DNA from: Emiliania huxleyi CCMP1516
Taxonomy: Eukaryota > Haptophyta > Isochrysidales > Noelaerhabdaceae
Length of the DNA stretch: 64,000 bases
Assembly (NCBI RefSeq): GCF_000372725.1
Contig: NW_005202368.1
Location: forward strand, 92,045-156,044
Direction of reading: 5' to 3'
A program made the position numbers and the translations under genes. Numbering within the stretch: position 1 is the stretch's first letter; the number at the start of each line of letters is the position of its first letter. Shown piece after piece: positions 19,725-29,691 of the stretch. The notes below the pieces were generated by a model. That model was not told where the DNA came from and made no database searches. It was given only the letters and a program-made list of their open reading frames with translations.

Positions 19725-20297
19725 TCAGAGCGCTGGCGTGTTGGGTGCTGGGTGAAGGAAGGGATGCCGCACCGTCTGCCCCGCGCCAGCCCTGGCCACC
19801 CCCGACTGGGGGAAAGAGCTGCAGCGAGAGGAGCGCGCGTCGGGAGAGAAAGGCGTCCGCCTCGGCCTTTTGCTGTCAGACTAGTATCCGATGCAGTTGA
19901 TGAGCGTCGCGGTCGGCGATCCCTCGCTGGCGAATAAATAATGTGGAGACGCGAGGGTTGCCACCCCTTGCCCCACCACCTCGTGTGTGTGGAGAAGTTT
20001 ACCTTACCTTACCTTACCTTAATGTAAGTATCTTCTTTTTCTGTCGGAAGCACTCGTGGTACGTAGACGTACACGTGTACGGCTTTTTACGGCGTTAGTG
20101 TGCGGGTTCCAGGCAGCCCAGAAAAAGAATTTCCTGGGCCCGTCAGATCGTCACGACTCACGCCATCCAGCTCCCCAGCCACCACAGTATCTGTGCTCTT
20201 AGTCTAGCGCTTGTGAAGCCCTCCCACCCTATCCGGATCTTGGCCTCTCCCGAGTCGGCCGCACTCCTGTATGAACCACGCGCCCCTCGCCCCCCTC
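19725..20297. other. Tail-to-tail intergenic region with a SINE-like copy
   Basis: 3' flanks of the KSEL protein gene and the RCC1 gene; contains the family B retroposon at 19945-20019. No further gene seen. Confidence 0.5.
19945..20019 (+). mobile_element. SINE-like family B copy (truncated), (TTACC)n tail
   Basis: CCACCCCTTGCCCCACCACC, then CTCGTGTGTGTGGAGAAGTT, then four TTACC units. Flanked by TAATGT at 19939-19944 and 20020-20025. Same family as 34088, 45893 and 47666. Confidence 0.65.
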
Positions 20298-21368
20298 TCA
20301 CTCCTGCGACCACACCTCGATCTTCTTGGGCAGCAGCTGGTTGGACAGGTCCTCTCCGTGGCCCAGGCAGCCGCCCTCGCCCGCGCCCCAGGTGAAGACG
20401 GCGCCGTCGGCGGTGCGGGCGAGGTTGTGGTGGCCTCCAGCCGACACAGCGACGACGCGCTGGCCCGCCAAGGCCTCGATCTTCTTCCGCAGCAGCTGGC
20501 GCTGCTGGTCGCCGTGGCCCAGCTTGCCAAAGTGGCCATCGCCCCAGCTCCAGACAGCGCCGTCGGCGGTGAGGGCGAGGCTATGGAAGTATCCAGCCGA
20601 CACAGCGATGACGCGCTGCCCAGTCGGAGCCTCGATCTTCTTCGGCAGCAGCTGGTTCTGCTGGTCGCCGTGGCCCAGCTGGCCATCGGCTCCCCAGCCC
20701 CAGCTCCACACGGCACCGTCGGCGGTGAGGGCGAGATTGTGGTCGCCTCCAGTCGACACAGCAAGGATGCGCTGGCCAGCAAAGGCTTCGATCTTCTTGG
20801 GCAGCAGCTGGCTCTGCCAGTCGCCGTGGCCCAGCTGGCCTTGCGATCCAAAGCCCCAGCTCCAGACAGCGCCGTCGGCGGTGAGGGCGAGGCTGTGGTG
20901 CTCTCCAGCTGACACAGCGACGACGCGCTGCCCCGCCAAGGCCTCGACCTTCTTGGGCAGCGGCTGACTCTGCTCGTCGCCGTGGCCCAGCGTGCCATCC
21001 TCTCCCCAGCCCCAGCTCCAGAGCGCGCCATCGGCGGTGAGGGCGAGGCTGTGAGGCATTCCAGCCGACACAGCGACGACGCGCTGGGCAGCAAAGGCCT
21101 CGATCTTCTTGGGCTGCCACTGATCCTCCTTGTCGCCGTGTCCCAGCTTGCCGTCCTCGCCGCTGCCCCAGGACAGATTAGTGCCGCGCACGTCACCATT
21201 GAACTCGCCACGAACGGGCATGAACTCGCCCAGCGCGCATGGGTGGGAGCGCCTCCATACACACCGTGCCCTCGCAGTCCGAATCGTGGCGCCCGCCTTA
21301 TTTGGTGGGCCGGCCCGGGCGTAACGGTCGCACGTCCCCAAAATCACCCTCGAGGTCTTGCGATTCAT
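20298..21368 (-). CDS. RCC1-repeat protein
   Basis: 356 residues, intronless as read. Six RCC1 units of about 53 residues, each with the pattern LSWGSGEDGKLGHGD, then QPKKIEAFAAQRVVAVSAG and HSLALTADGALWSWGWG. The units are unusually alike, which suggests recent internal duplication or homogenisation. A seven-bladed propeller is the family norm, so this may be one blade short or partial. RCC1 proteins act as Ran exchange factors, UV-B receptors (UVR8) or ubiquitin-ligase parts; no added domain decides which. The N-terminal 60 residues (MNRKTSRVILGTCDRYARAG) look non-conserved; an inner ATG at 21221 is a plausible start. Confidence 0.8.
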   Translation of the reverse strand: MNRKTSRVILGTCDRYARAGPPNKAGATIRTARARCVWRRSHPCALGEFMPVRGEFNGDVRGTNLSWGSGEDGKLGHGDKEDQWQPKKIEAFAAQRVVAVSAGMPHSLALTADGALWSWGWGEDGTLGHGDEQSQPLPKKVEALAGQRVVAVSAGEHHSLALTADGAVWSWGFGSQGQLGHGDWQSQLLPKKIEAFAGQRILAVSTGGDHNLALTADGAVWSWGWGADGQLGHGDQQNQLLPKKIEAPTGQRVIAVSAGYFHSLALTADGAVWSWGDGHFGKLGHGDQQRQLLRKKIEALAGQRVVAVSAGGHHNLARTADGAVFTWGAGEGGCLGHGEDLSNQLLPKKIEVWSQE

Positions 21369-21380
21369 CTCGCCAGCCAG

Positions 21381-21580
21381 CTCTAACCCGGGGTGCGCTG
21401 CACTAACCCGGCCCTAACCCACCCCTAACCTGGCGCAAACCCATGCTGACGTATGCCCCCCAGCCGCACGGGTTAGTGCCGGGTTAGTGCCGGGTTATGG
21501 TAACCCATTCTGACCCGTGCTGACTGACCCGTGCGGGGTTAGTGAGCACTAACCCGCGCTAACCCGCGCTCACCGAAAGA
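21381..21580. repeat. Degenerate telomere-like CTAACCC / GGGTTAG cluster
   Basis: At least a dozen CTAACCC-like or GGGTTAG-like heptamers in both orientations, including GGGTTAGTGCCGGGTTAGTG and CTAACCCGCGCTAACCCGCG. Spacing is irregular, so it is not a clean telomere array. Lies upstream of the RCC1 gene. Confidence 0.55.
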
Positions 21581-22569
21581 CTCACCCGAGTGTAGGTTCC
21601 CTACCAAGAGCTGTGAAAACTGCGGGGACATGGGCCTGCCTGGCGTTTGTACCCCGTGTGTGCCGCGTCCTGTCCCCAGAAATCCAGAACGCTTATCCTT
21701 GAGTCGTCTGATGTTGATCAAGGTGTTGAAAAGAAACTTTTTGTTGGACGCGCGCCTAGGTTTCTCAATGTATGTGGCTCTTTACGTACATTCCCGGAGG
21801 AGGACTTCTGACAGGGTTTCCCGCTCTCCGCGAATCCGCGCGCCTCGTGCACAGTTTGCCCACGGAGCGCTCGACGATTTCTTTTTAGGCCCTTCCGATG
21901 TAGAGTGAGTATTCTGGGAGGCCATAAAAAGAAAAACAGAAGAAAATTTGGTGGTTTGCTGCTGCTGCTCCACCGCCGTCGGCCGAGTACCGCCGCCTCG
22001 ACAAGGCGGTCGTGCACGTGGCTCGCGCCGAGGTGGAGGCAGCCGGGTGAGGCTGTTCGCGCCGTCGCCGACTTTTGCGACTACGAGATCCGGAATCGCC
22101 TCACGGCGCGGTTGAGTTGTTGTTTCCGCTTTTAGTAGAGCGGACTTGCTGCCGTCCTGGAACCCGCTCACCACAGAGCGCATGAAAAAAAATAAAATTC
22201 TAAATGGGCAGAGCAGCTGAAGTCACCTCCTTGCTTGGATGCCGTTCGAGCTCTCGTCTCTCTCACGAGGGGTGGCTTCGACCGCGGTCTGACCTATCGC
22301 CAGCTTGCGTGCTGTAGCCTCCTCGCCAGCCACCACATTCTGCGTGGCGATGAGAGCGTGGGCCTCGGTCATTCACTGCCAATCGTTTGAGCTCCAGGTT
22401 TTGGCGGCGTAAACCACCGTCGCTGCGTTACTTCGCAGCGACGTCTCGGCGCTTGTGGGCGGCGGCTCCTCTGGCGTAACCTCGCAGCTTGTCGCTCTGG
22501 CAAAAGCGACCGACACAGCGCTCGTCGGGTACCGAATTGGGCAAGGAGCACTTGACACGATGCATCGCT

Positions 22570-22570
<1 letters not shown>
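21581..22570. other. Region without a supported gene
   Basis: Short open stretches such as AEYRRLDKAVVHVARAEVEA (about 21985-22050) look protein-like but carry no start, stop or splice context I can trust. They may be decayed exons. Confidence 0.4.
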
Positions 22571-22629
<59 letters not shown>

Positions 22630-22687
22630 CCTCCCTCCCTCCCTCCCTCTCCCTCTCCCTCTCCCTCTCCCTCTCCCTCTCTCCCTC

Positions 22688-22722
<35 letters not shown>

Positions 22723-22732
22723 ACTGCCTCTT
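22571..22732. repeat. (CT)n microsatellite with CCCT interruptions
   Basis: About 160 bp of CT dinucleotides, with CCCT blocks in the middle. The long Ser/Leu or Arg/Glu frames across it are artefacts of the repeat. Confidence 0.95.
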
Positions 22733-23333
22733 CCTCGCTGCTCCACACTGCCGTTGCGTCCGCCCTCGTCTCGGACGCTTGCAGCTCTCAACACCCGCCG
22801 TTGACAGCAGCGAGCAAACGCAGAGACAGCCGTCAGCTTTTGCGTCTCCTACTTAGCGCCTGACGACTCATGCTCCACCGATCCCAGGGATCCATTTTGC
22901 TACCTACGTGCCGAGCCGCTGCCTCTCAGGCTTTTGCCGTCACCTTTGGCAGCGGCTCGGTACCAATGGCCAGTGGAGGTGTCAATGGAGGTGGCCATGT
23001 CCTGCACCCGTGACGCCCAACGACCAGACTGGCTTCGTCTCCCGACAATATACCATAGCACCGTCACAGCAGTGCGTCAGCAAAGAGCACTCAGCAAAAA
23101 CCGTTAGCAAACGAGTGCGGTCGAAAGTGCGGAGTAACATACCGACGATAGTCCGATCCAAGGGTTCAAGTGGCTGCGACGGTCGGGTCCAGCACTCTCC
23201 GCGGGCTGCCTCCACGACCACGGTCGTGCGACGGTCGGCGAGGCCTTGACAGTGGCGAGGACGTCCCACCAGCCATGGGCGGAATGCGAAACTGGACAGA
23301 CATGCTCGAAAGTGGACGGTACGTGCCACGCTT
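22733..23333. other. Region without a supported gene
   Basis: No recognisable protein on either strand; 3' flank of the 832-residue gene. Confidence 0.4.
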
Positions 23334-25832
23334 TCACGAGAGGGAATTCGAGCGGATCCATTCCTGCTCGCGGGCCTCCTCCTCGACGGTGGCGATGCGA
23401 TCAGCGATCGATGGGGCCTCAACGGGCTCGGCCGCTCCTGGTGCAGGCGCGGGCCAGAGCACCTCGAGCTCCTGTGCCAAGGGGAGCGAGGCAAGGGTGA
23501 GGTGGCGGAGGAGTGCTATTATCCCAGTGTTTCTTGGCTTCTCGCGCGCCTCGAGTCGCGGCATCGGCGCTCCCGGCATCGCCTCTCCTCGGAGCACGAT
23601 CTCGAGCACGGCGAGCCGCTCGCGATCCGACGGCTCGAAGGAGGCTGCGGGCTGGCTGGCTGGCGGCGGCGGCTCGGGCGTCGTCGCCATGCCCTCGCCG
23701 CTGCCGCGCGGCCTCTTCGCGGCGCGTGTGTCCGGCTGCAGCACCCGCTTGCTGCCGACGGATGCCGAGGTCGACGCAGACGACGAGGGCGGCGAGGACG
23801 AGGCAGGCGAGGGCGTGGGCGCGAGCGAGGGCATGGGCATGGGCGAGGCCGAGAGCGCCGGCGTCGTGGCGGACGCACCACCGGTCGCCTTCCGCGCCTT
23901 CCGCTGCCACGTCCACGCCTCCTTCGAGAGCGGCGACGGCAGCACGCCGCTGTTGCGCTCGAGCTCCTCGCGGAGGCGGTCGAGGTCGCCCGAAGCCTCG
24001 TACCCCTCGAGCATGGCCGGGCCGAAGAGCTGCGTGAACTCGAGCTGGTCCTCCGCGTCGCGCTCGCCGTGGCCGTACATGCGCTGCAGCCAGAGCGGGA
24101 CGACGACCGACGTCGACCAGGAGAAGTCGGACTGCCAGTCCGGCTGCTTCCCCGCCTGGTTCTGGTGGAAGTAGTAGCGGAGGATCTTGAGCGAGCACCA
24201 GCAGCGGTCCCGGTCGTCGACGATGCCCTCCTTCCGCAGCGTCTCAAAGTCGCGGCCTCCGTGAACAATCACGGCGTCGAGCATGTCACTCGCCTTCTTG
24301 AGCGCCGACACGTCGAAGGCCTGGCCCATGAGCTGCTGAAACCCCATCTCGTTCTGCAGCGACTCGGCGAGCGCGCCGTTGAGGCTGGGAGCGACGTAGC
24401 CGACGCAGAGACCCGAGATGTGTGGCTGCACCAGCTTCAGGTCCTCCTGCGGTCGCAGTGCCGGAGGAGTGAGGCAAGGGTCGATGCGGAGGAGGGCTGC
24501 GGAGGAAACGGCAGGGCGGACCTGGTCGTACGCGCCGAGGCGCCAGCGCTTGAGGATGGCGCACATCAGCGCCTTCACCATCCACTGAGCGAGGTACTCC
24601 GAGTAGGTGCGCGCCTCGTCGTACATGGAGCGCGGCGCGAGGCCGCCGGGCAGCATGTACTCAAAGGTGCACGTGACGCGCTCGATGGCGTCGGGAAGCT
24701 CGCAGATGTCGCGGACGGGGGAGAGGTCGAGGACCCAGTGCGGCGAGCTGGGGCTGTAGCGGAACCCGGTGAAGAGGCTCACGACCACCTGCCTGTCCAG
24801 CCACTGCCAGCCCCGGTGCGTAGTGGCTCCGATGGCGTGCTGAGTGACGATGCGGACTTCGCCCGTGGAGAGCGTCTCCTCCCGCACCGTCCGCTGCGAC
24901 ACGCCCTTGTAGTGCACGCCGAGGCCGATGGCGTAGACGATCTCTGGCTCGCCGTAGTCGTCGCACTTGAAGTGGGAGAGCACGGTGCACTGCACACCCG
25001 ATACGCCCGGCTTCATGAACGGCGCCCACTCGACCAGCGTCTGCCCGTCCGGCACCGACTTGCCGCCCGCGTCGGCGCTGCTGCTGGGCGCCGAGTCGCC
25101 GCCGCCGTCACTGGGCACCGCAGGCGCGCTGAGCAGAACGACACCGGCGTCGGGCTCCCACTCCCTGTCGTCGTCGTCGTACAGGACGTCAATCTCCACA
25201 CCGCCCACGTCAGCTGCCTCGTTGAACCGGATGCCCTTCGCTGTGCCCACGTAGGCCTTCCCATCGGCGGCCCACCAAACGCTCACCCTCGACCCCTCGC
25301 GCAGGCGCCGCACGACAGGCTCGATGGCGCTGCTGCTGCCGCCGCCGAGCGACGGCGCTGCTCCCGGGCTGGCTGCTGCCGCTGAGCTCGAGGCGGTGAC
25401 GAGCTCGACCATCACCGCGGGCTTCCACTCCTCAACGCCGCCGTCGAAGGTGACGAGGACCTCGACCCCCTCCCCGCTGAAGCGGACCTCTCGCGCCACG
25501 CCCGAGAGGGAGCCGACCTGCACCGCCGAGCCGAGCGACACATGTGGCGGCATCATGATCGCTCGTTTGGCGGCGGCAATGGCGACGGGGACGGCGGAGG
25601 AGGATCCGGTGTGCGCGTGCCACGCGCCCTTCACAGTCTTTGCCTGCTGCCCATTGGGCCCGTGGTAGAGCCCTTGGACTCCACTAGAACTGGGCCGCTC
25701 GCAGGTCCAGCCGGGCGGCATCGGTGCCTGCTGCCCGACTGCGGGAGGGACGGGGACGGCGTCGCTCGCATTTGCAAGAACGGCGCGCTGTGCAGCTGCG
25801 GACTTGCCGACCCGATGCACGCGCCTCTGCAC
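23334..25832 (-). CDS. Large protein with MBD-like and Tudor-like modules
   Basis: 832 residues in one open frame. Near the N-terminus PPGWTCERP and LYHGPNGQQAKTVKGA follow the methyl-CpG-binding/TAM pattern (P-G-W, then Y-x-G-P-x-G). Two Tudor-like beta barrels follow: residues about 102-145 (AVQVGSLSGVAREVRF, VLVTFDGGVEEWKPAVMVEL) and about 180-235 (GSRVSVWWAADGKAYVG, VEIDVLYDDDDREWEPDAGV). The middle (about 270-660) is a conserved-looking globular region I do not recognise (VQCTVLSHFKCDDYGEPEIV, HWVLDLSPVRDICELPDAIE, WCSLKILRYYFHQNQAGKQP). A basic stretch SKRVLQPDTRAAKRPRG is a possible nuclear signal. A chromatin or nucleic-acid role is inferred from these modules. The opposite strand has a 627-codon shadow frame caused by GC bias. 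Confidence 0.6.
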   Translation of the reverse strand: MQRRVHRVGKSAAAQRAVLANASDAVPVPPAVGQQAPMPPGWTCERPSSSGVQGLYHGPNGQQAKTVKGAWHAHTGSSSAVPVAIAAAKRAIMMPPHVSLGSAVQVGSLSGVAREVRFSGEGVEVLVTFDGGVEEWKPAVMVELVTASSSAAAASPGAAPSLGGGSSSAIEPVVRRLREGSRVSVWWAADGKAYVGTAKGIRFNEAADVGGVEIDVLYDDDDREWEPDAGVVLLSAPAVPSDGGGDSAPSSSADAGGKSVPDGQTLVEWAPFMKPGVSGVQCTVLSHFKCDDYGEPEIVYAIGLGVHYKGVSQRTVREETLSTGEVRIVTQHAIGATTHRGWQWLDRQVVVSLFTGFRYSPSSPHWVLDLSPVRDICELPDAIERVTCTFEYMLPGGLAPRSMYDEARTYSEYLAQWMVKALMCAILKRWRLGAYDQVRPAVSSAALLRIDPCLTPPALRPQEDLKLVQPHISGLCVGYVAPSLNGALAESLQNEMGFQQLMGQAFDVSALKKASDMLDAVIVHGGRDFETLRKEGIVDDRDRCWCSLKILRYYFHQNQAGKQPDWQSDFSWSTSVVVPLWLQRMYGHGERDAEDQLEFTQLFGPAMLEGYEASGDLDRLREELERNSGVLPSPLSKEAWTWQRKARKATGGASATTPALSASPMPMPSLAPTPSPASSSPPSSSASTSASVGSKRVLQPDTRAAKRPRGSGEGMATTPEPPPPASQPAASFEPSDRERLAVLEIVLRGEAMPGAPMPRLEAREKPRNTGIIALLRHLTLASLPLAQELEVLWPAPAPGAAEPVEAPSIADRIATVEEEAREQEWIRSNSLS

Positions 25833-26637
25833 ATCCAGCCCTTGCTCCCGGGTGCGGAAAAAGCACTTGATTTCATCCGGTATGCCAGATTCTGACGGGC
25901 CGACGAGATTACGAAGCCTTCCAAGCGTGAGCTTCCAGCAGCATTCAGCGCGGCCATTCTTAGCGCTGACCGTGACTCCGCTCGGTTGAGTGAGGCTGAC
26001 TTTTGCATAAAAGGGGACCTGCGAGTCTGCAAACGGCCATGAATTGCGTCAGCAAATTTGGTGCCGTCAGCAAGTGGCAGGATTCAATGCGGGGCCGTGG
26101 GCTGTGGCGAGGGCAAAGAGGCGAGGGCAGTGGCGTGGGCGTCAGGAAGCCACTGCAGAGCGGTGGCCGAGTGCGGGGTCCGGTGGTGGTGGTGCAGGCT
26201 GCAGACGCTCACCGTCGGAGTCACCGTCCATGTCTGGCGAGCAAGAAGTGGAAACCGGCAGGCTCGGCGCGCTCGCAGTCCTGGAAGCAGGGCAGCATGA
26301 GACGGCTGGGCGACTCAGCTGTGTGCGAGGCAACGGTTGGGACTCGGCCGTTGCGCTGACTGAGCGTTGGTGCGACTGCCGACTGCTGACTGCCGCAACG
26401 CTTGCGCCTCGTGCTCTCTGGAGGTGTGCTGCGCGTGGAGCGGGCGAGGCGTGCGTGCGTAGCGCTCCTTTGCAGCGTCCGATCGGATGTCCGTGAGCTG
26501 GCCTGAGAGACAGCGCGGCGCGCTGCTGCTGCAGTCGAGAGGCCTGCGAGTCCGACTTCGAGCGTGCGCCTGGCGTCGAGGCAGGGTCTTTGTGCGTTTC
26601 CGGGCTGGGTGCGGGTGGCTGCAGGGGACGTCGGATG
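25833..26637. other. Region without a supported gene
   Basis: Between two minus-strand genes: the promoter of the 832-residue gene and the 3' flank of the CUB/beta-helix gene. Purine-rich Ser/Arg shadow frames only. Confidence 0.4.
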
Positions 26638-29600
26638 TCATCCCGCTTCTGCCTCCCTCTCCGCTGCAAGCACGAGCAGAAAATTACTGTGTACGATCTC
26701 ACCAGCCGACAAGACACAAAAGGCTACGATTTTATATTGTGCGCCCAGTGCATCTGCGCTGGGCTGTCCACCCCGCCCCCACTTGCCCTGACTGCACAGG
26801 ATAGCCCAGCGCAGATGCACTGGGATCAGCGACAGATCTCCGCTGTCGGCCTCCGCGTGGCAGCCAGAGAGGCTCGACCTCTCGAGCTCGACGTCTCCGC
26901 TGTCGACCATGCCGATGCCGCCGCCATCTCCACCGGACACGGAATCCTTGATGTTCGTGTCGGCCAGCTTGAGGGAGCCCGCACCGGACCCTTGGATGGC
27001 GCCGCCGCCGATCTCGGAGTGGCCATTGACGAGCGTCAGCCCCTGGAGGGTCAGGCTGCAGCCGCCGGAGAGGGAAAAGAGTCGCGAGCGACCCTGGCCG
27101 TCGATAGTCGCGCCAACTCCTTCGCTGCGAACAACGATTGAGATGTTGCCGCTGCATTCCAGCGACGAGTCGAGCACCTCTGCGGCGCGGCGTCTATCCC
27201 CCTCGCACCTTTCCGGAAGCACAAGAGTGTCCACGCGCGCCCACGTGCTTGATTCACCCACGTCTTCCATACACTCGCAGCCAGACTGGCAGTAGCACCA
27301 GCAGTCGTTGGGATCATCGCAGTGGTACTCGACGTTCGTCGTGCTCGAATAATCGTCGGTGCAAGAGTCGATGCAGCGCTGCAGGGAGCAGTCCGAAGCA
27401 AGTCCCTCGCATACCTCCTCGTCGAGATCGCTCCGACACCAGCCCGTAGAAGGGAAGCTCTCCCAGCCAGGGTAGGACAGCGGCGGCGGCGACGGCGACG
27501 GCGGTAACGAAGGTGGCGAGGGCGGCGAGGGCGGTGAGGGCGGCGGCGGCGGAGTGAGCGGCGGCGGCGGCGGAGTGAGCGGCGGCAGCGGCGGAGTGAG
27601 CGGCAATTGAGGCAGCGACTTGCGCACGTCGCAATTTCGATACGTTGCGTCGGGCTGCTCTACCGGGTCCTCACCATGCAGGAACTGGCACCAGCAGGTG
27701 CCGATGCCTCTGCTGTCGATATTGGCGAGCTCGCAGCCGTTGGTCTGCGCAAGCTCGATGCACTCTTCCGGCGAGTCGGCGTGACCGATCGCATGTTCTC
27801 CATCGGTGTGATAATTGGACGTGAACCAAGCGCATGTGCTCCAAAACGGCGAGGAAGGCGGCGACGGCGACGGCGGCGGCGGCGGCGGCGACGGCGGCGA
27901 CGGCGGAGACGGCGGCAACGAAGGGGGCGAAGGCGGTAAGGGCGGCGGCAATGGCGTCGCTCCCAGCATGATGTGGGCGCCAGGGGCGACGAAGATGTAC
28001 GCCTCCTGACCCTCACTCACAGCCTTGTCAATCAAGGAGCGAAGCTCATTCTCTGTCGCTGCGGACACCTCGTTGGGCCGGAGCGGCGGCAGTGGTTGGA
28101 GCGGCGGGCGGGTCGGCGGCGGCGGCGGCGACGGCGGCGGTGACGACGGCGGCGGCGGCGGCGGCCAGCACACCTGCTTTAATCGGGGAGGGGAGGGGGG
28201 GATAGGGCTGGACACCGGGGCTGGGTGAGCGCGAGACCTGAGGAAGGCAGTGCGCAGGGAGCTAGAGAAGCAGAGAGGGGAGCGCGCCTTCCAGCCTGGC
28301 CTGGTGTCATCAGAGTCGGAGACCCATGTCATGCTCCCATCCGACCACGGCACGACCCCGACGGGGCCCGAGGTGCCGCAGTACTTCACGCCGTTGACGA
28401 GGAGGTAGTCGTAGGGGCAGTCATTTGTGGGGTCGCCGTCGCCGTCGTAGTCTCTGTTCGGGAAGTCCTCCTCCTCCACGTCAAAGGCGATCACGACCAG
28501 CCCGACCTGAGGCACGCCGCTGATGGTGCACGCCTCGTTGTTGCCGTAGCCGTTCGGGTAGTTGGGCGAGGTGGCGCACGAGCCGCCGTCGGTGATCGAG
28601 CACAAGCCGGTGGCGCAGACGTCACCGAGTGGGCATGGCATGGCCGCCGGGATGAAGAAGAGCAGCAACAGCCAAAAGACCACCAGCCGACCACCCGCCT
28701 TGTTGACCCGCTGCCCGGAGGCAGCGCCAAAGCGCCGCGCCCACATGCCCAACAACCCGCCGCCGCTGGCTGCGCCGAAGCGCCGCGCCCACATGCCGAG
28801 TAGCCCGATCGCGCCGAAGCGCCGCGCCCACTTGAGCCCGCCGTCAGCTGCGAGGAGGCGGAGCAGCAGCAACCCACTGCCGCAGGCTGCGAGTAGGAGC
28901 AGTAGCGTCGGCGCAGACGTGCTGCTCCACCAGGCGACGGGAGTGTGCCAAACGGCGGTGCTGCCGCCGGCCGGGGCCAGGACCTCGTCCTTCTCCGCGT
29001 TCTTCGAGCGCTTCTGCCCCTCAACCTTGATTGGGCCGACCTTGCTGGCCGAGGAGCCACCCGACCGAAGCTGGCGGAGTGCGAGGCACCCCAGCACCAG
29101 GCGGGACCAGACAGCGCCGCCGGCCGTGTCGGTGTCGGCCGTCTCGCTCTCGGTCTGTGGAGAGGCGGAGAGAGCGAGGCTGAAGTATTGTGACGCCGCC
29201 ACACCAATCGCACGCTCGCCTCCGAGCGAAGGGAGACGGGTCGGCGTCTTAAGCTGCAGCACGCCCTCGCCGTGGCCGAGAAGGCCTGGAAACTCCTCCT
29301 CGCTACTCTCGTCCTCCTCCTCCTGGCCCTCCGCTGCCGAGCCGCACGACGAGAGCCGCCCCTCGCCATCGATGAAGACGCTGTGCCAAAGGCCCGCCGC
29401 CGCCCTCGCCGGCGGGTTGGACTCGCGCAGCAAGGCATAGAAGCACAGCCACCGCACGGCGCAGCCCTCGTCCTCCGGCTGCGCCGGCGGCTCGTAGCCG
29501 GCCTCTTGCAGGCGCAAGCGGATGCCCTCCAGCGCGAGCGAGGCGTAGAAGAGCAGCGAGACGGCCGCGACGCGAGCGATGTCGGCGGGGTCGCAGCGAG

Positions 29601-29691
29601 AGAGGGCGCGCACGATGAGCTCCGTGGGGAGAGCGAGGAGGCGATAGGGCGGCGGCGTGCTTGGCGAGGGAGCGGCAGTGGAGGCAGACAT
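26638..29691 (-). CDS. Chimeric F-box / CUB / Cys-rich / beta-helix protein
   Basis: One open frame of about 1017 residues from MSASTAAPSP (29691). An F-box (YRLLALPTELIVRALSRCDP) is followed by an RCC1-like fragment (GLWHSVFIDGEGRLSSCGSA). A membrane helix follows (VVFWLLLLFFIPAA) and then a CUB-like domain: CSITDGGSCATSPNYPNGYG, VVIAFDVEEEDFP, DYLLVNGVKYCGTSGPVG. After Pro-rich linkers comes a Cys-rich domain (CAWFTSNYHTDGEHAIGHAD, then ECIELAQTNGCE, CWCQFLHGE), another Cys-rich block (GWCRSDLDEEVCEGLASDC) and a right-handed beta-helix (NISIVVRSEGVGATIDGQGR, LTLQGLTLVNGHSEIGGGAI). Intracellular F-box and extracellular CUB modules in one chain is odd, so two genes may have been fused or an intron is hidden. 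The C-terminal 60 residues cross an inverted repeat. Confidence 0.6.
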   Translation of the reverse strand: MSASTAAPSPSTPPPYRLLALPTELIVRALSRCDPADIARVAAVSLLFYASLALEGIRLRLQEAGYEPPAQPEDEGCAVRWLCFYALLRESNPPARAAAGLWHSVFIDGEGRLSSCGSAAEGQEEEDESSEEEFPGLLGHGEGVLQLKTPTRLPSLGGERAIGVAASQYFSLALSASPQTESETADTDTAGGAVWSRLVLGCLALRQLRSGGSSASKVGPIKVEGQKRSKNAEKDEVLAPAGGSTAVWHTPVAWWSSTSAPTLLLLLAACGSGLLLLRLLAADGGLKWARRFGAIGLLGMWARRFGAASGGGLLGMWARRFGAASGQRVNKAGGRLVVFWLLLLFFIPAAMPCPLGDVCATGLCSITDGGSCATSPNYPNGYGNNEACTISGVPQVGLVVIAFDVEEEDFPNRDYDGDGDPTNDCPYDYLLVNGVKYCGTSGPVGVVPWSDGSMTWVSDSDDTRPGWKARSPLCFSSSLRTAFLRSRAHPAPVSSPIPPSPPRLKQVCWPPPPPPSSPPPSPPPPPTRPPLQPLPPLRPNEVSAATENELRSLIDKAVSEGQEAYIFVAPGAHIMLGATPLPPPLPPSPPSLPPSPPSPPSPPPPPPSPSPPSSPFWSTCAWFTSNYHTDGEHAIGHADSPEECIELAQTNGCELANIDSRGIGTCWCQFLHGEDPVEQPDATYRNCDVRKSLPQLPLTPPLPPLTPPPPPLTPPPPPSPPSPPSPPSLPPSPSPPPLSYPGWESFPSTGWCRSDLDEEVCEGLASDCSLQRCIDSCTDDYSSTTNVEYHCDDPNDCWCYCQSGCECMEDVGESSTWARVDTLVLPERCEGDRRRAAEVLDSSLECSGNISIVVRSEGVGATIDGQGRSRLFSLSGGCSLTLQGLTLVNGHSEIGGGAIQGSGAGSLKLADTNIKDSVSGGDGGGIGMVDSGDVELERSSLSGCHAEADSGDLSLIPVHLRWAILCSQGKWGRGGQPSADALGAQYKIVAFCVLSAGEIVHSNFLLVLAAEREAEAG
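26744..26824. repeat. Perfect 22-bp inverted repeat, 37-nt loop
   Basis: Arms at 26744-26765 and 26803-26824 are exact reverse complements (left arm begins CCCAGTGCATCTGCG). Lies at the 3' end of the CUB/beta-helix frame and could form a strong hairpin in DNA or RNA. Confidence 0.9.

Noticed and set aside
22428-22863. Ser/Leu and Arg/Glu repeat proteins
   Set aside because: Translation of the (CT)n microsatellite.
23502-25385. 627-codon plus-strand frame
   Set aside because: Antisense shadow of the 832-residue gene; composition is Arg/Ala-rich with no motifs.
28720-28840. Separate repeat element (GCCGAAGCGCCGCGCCCAC, three copies)
   Set aside because: It is an in-frame coding repeat (MWARRFGA) within the CUB gene, more simply an internal expansion.
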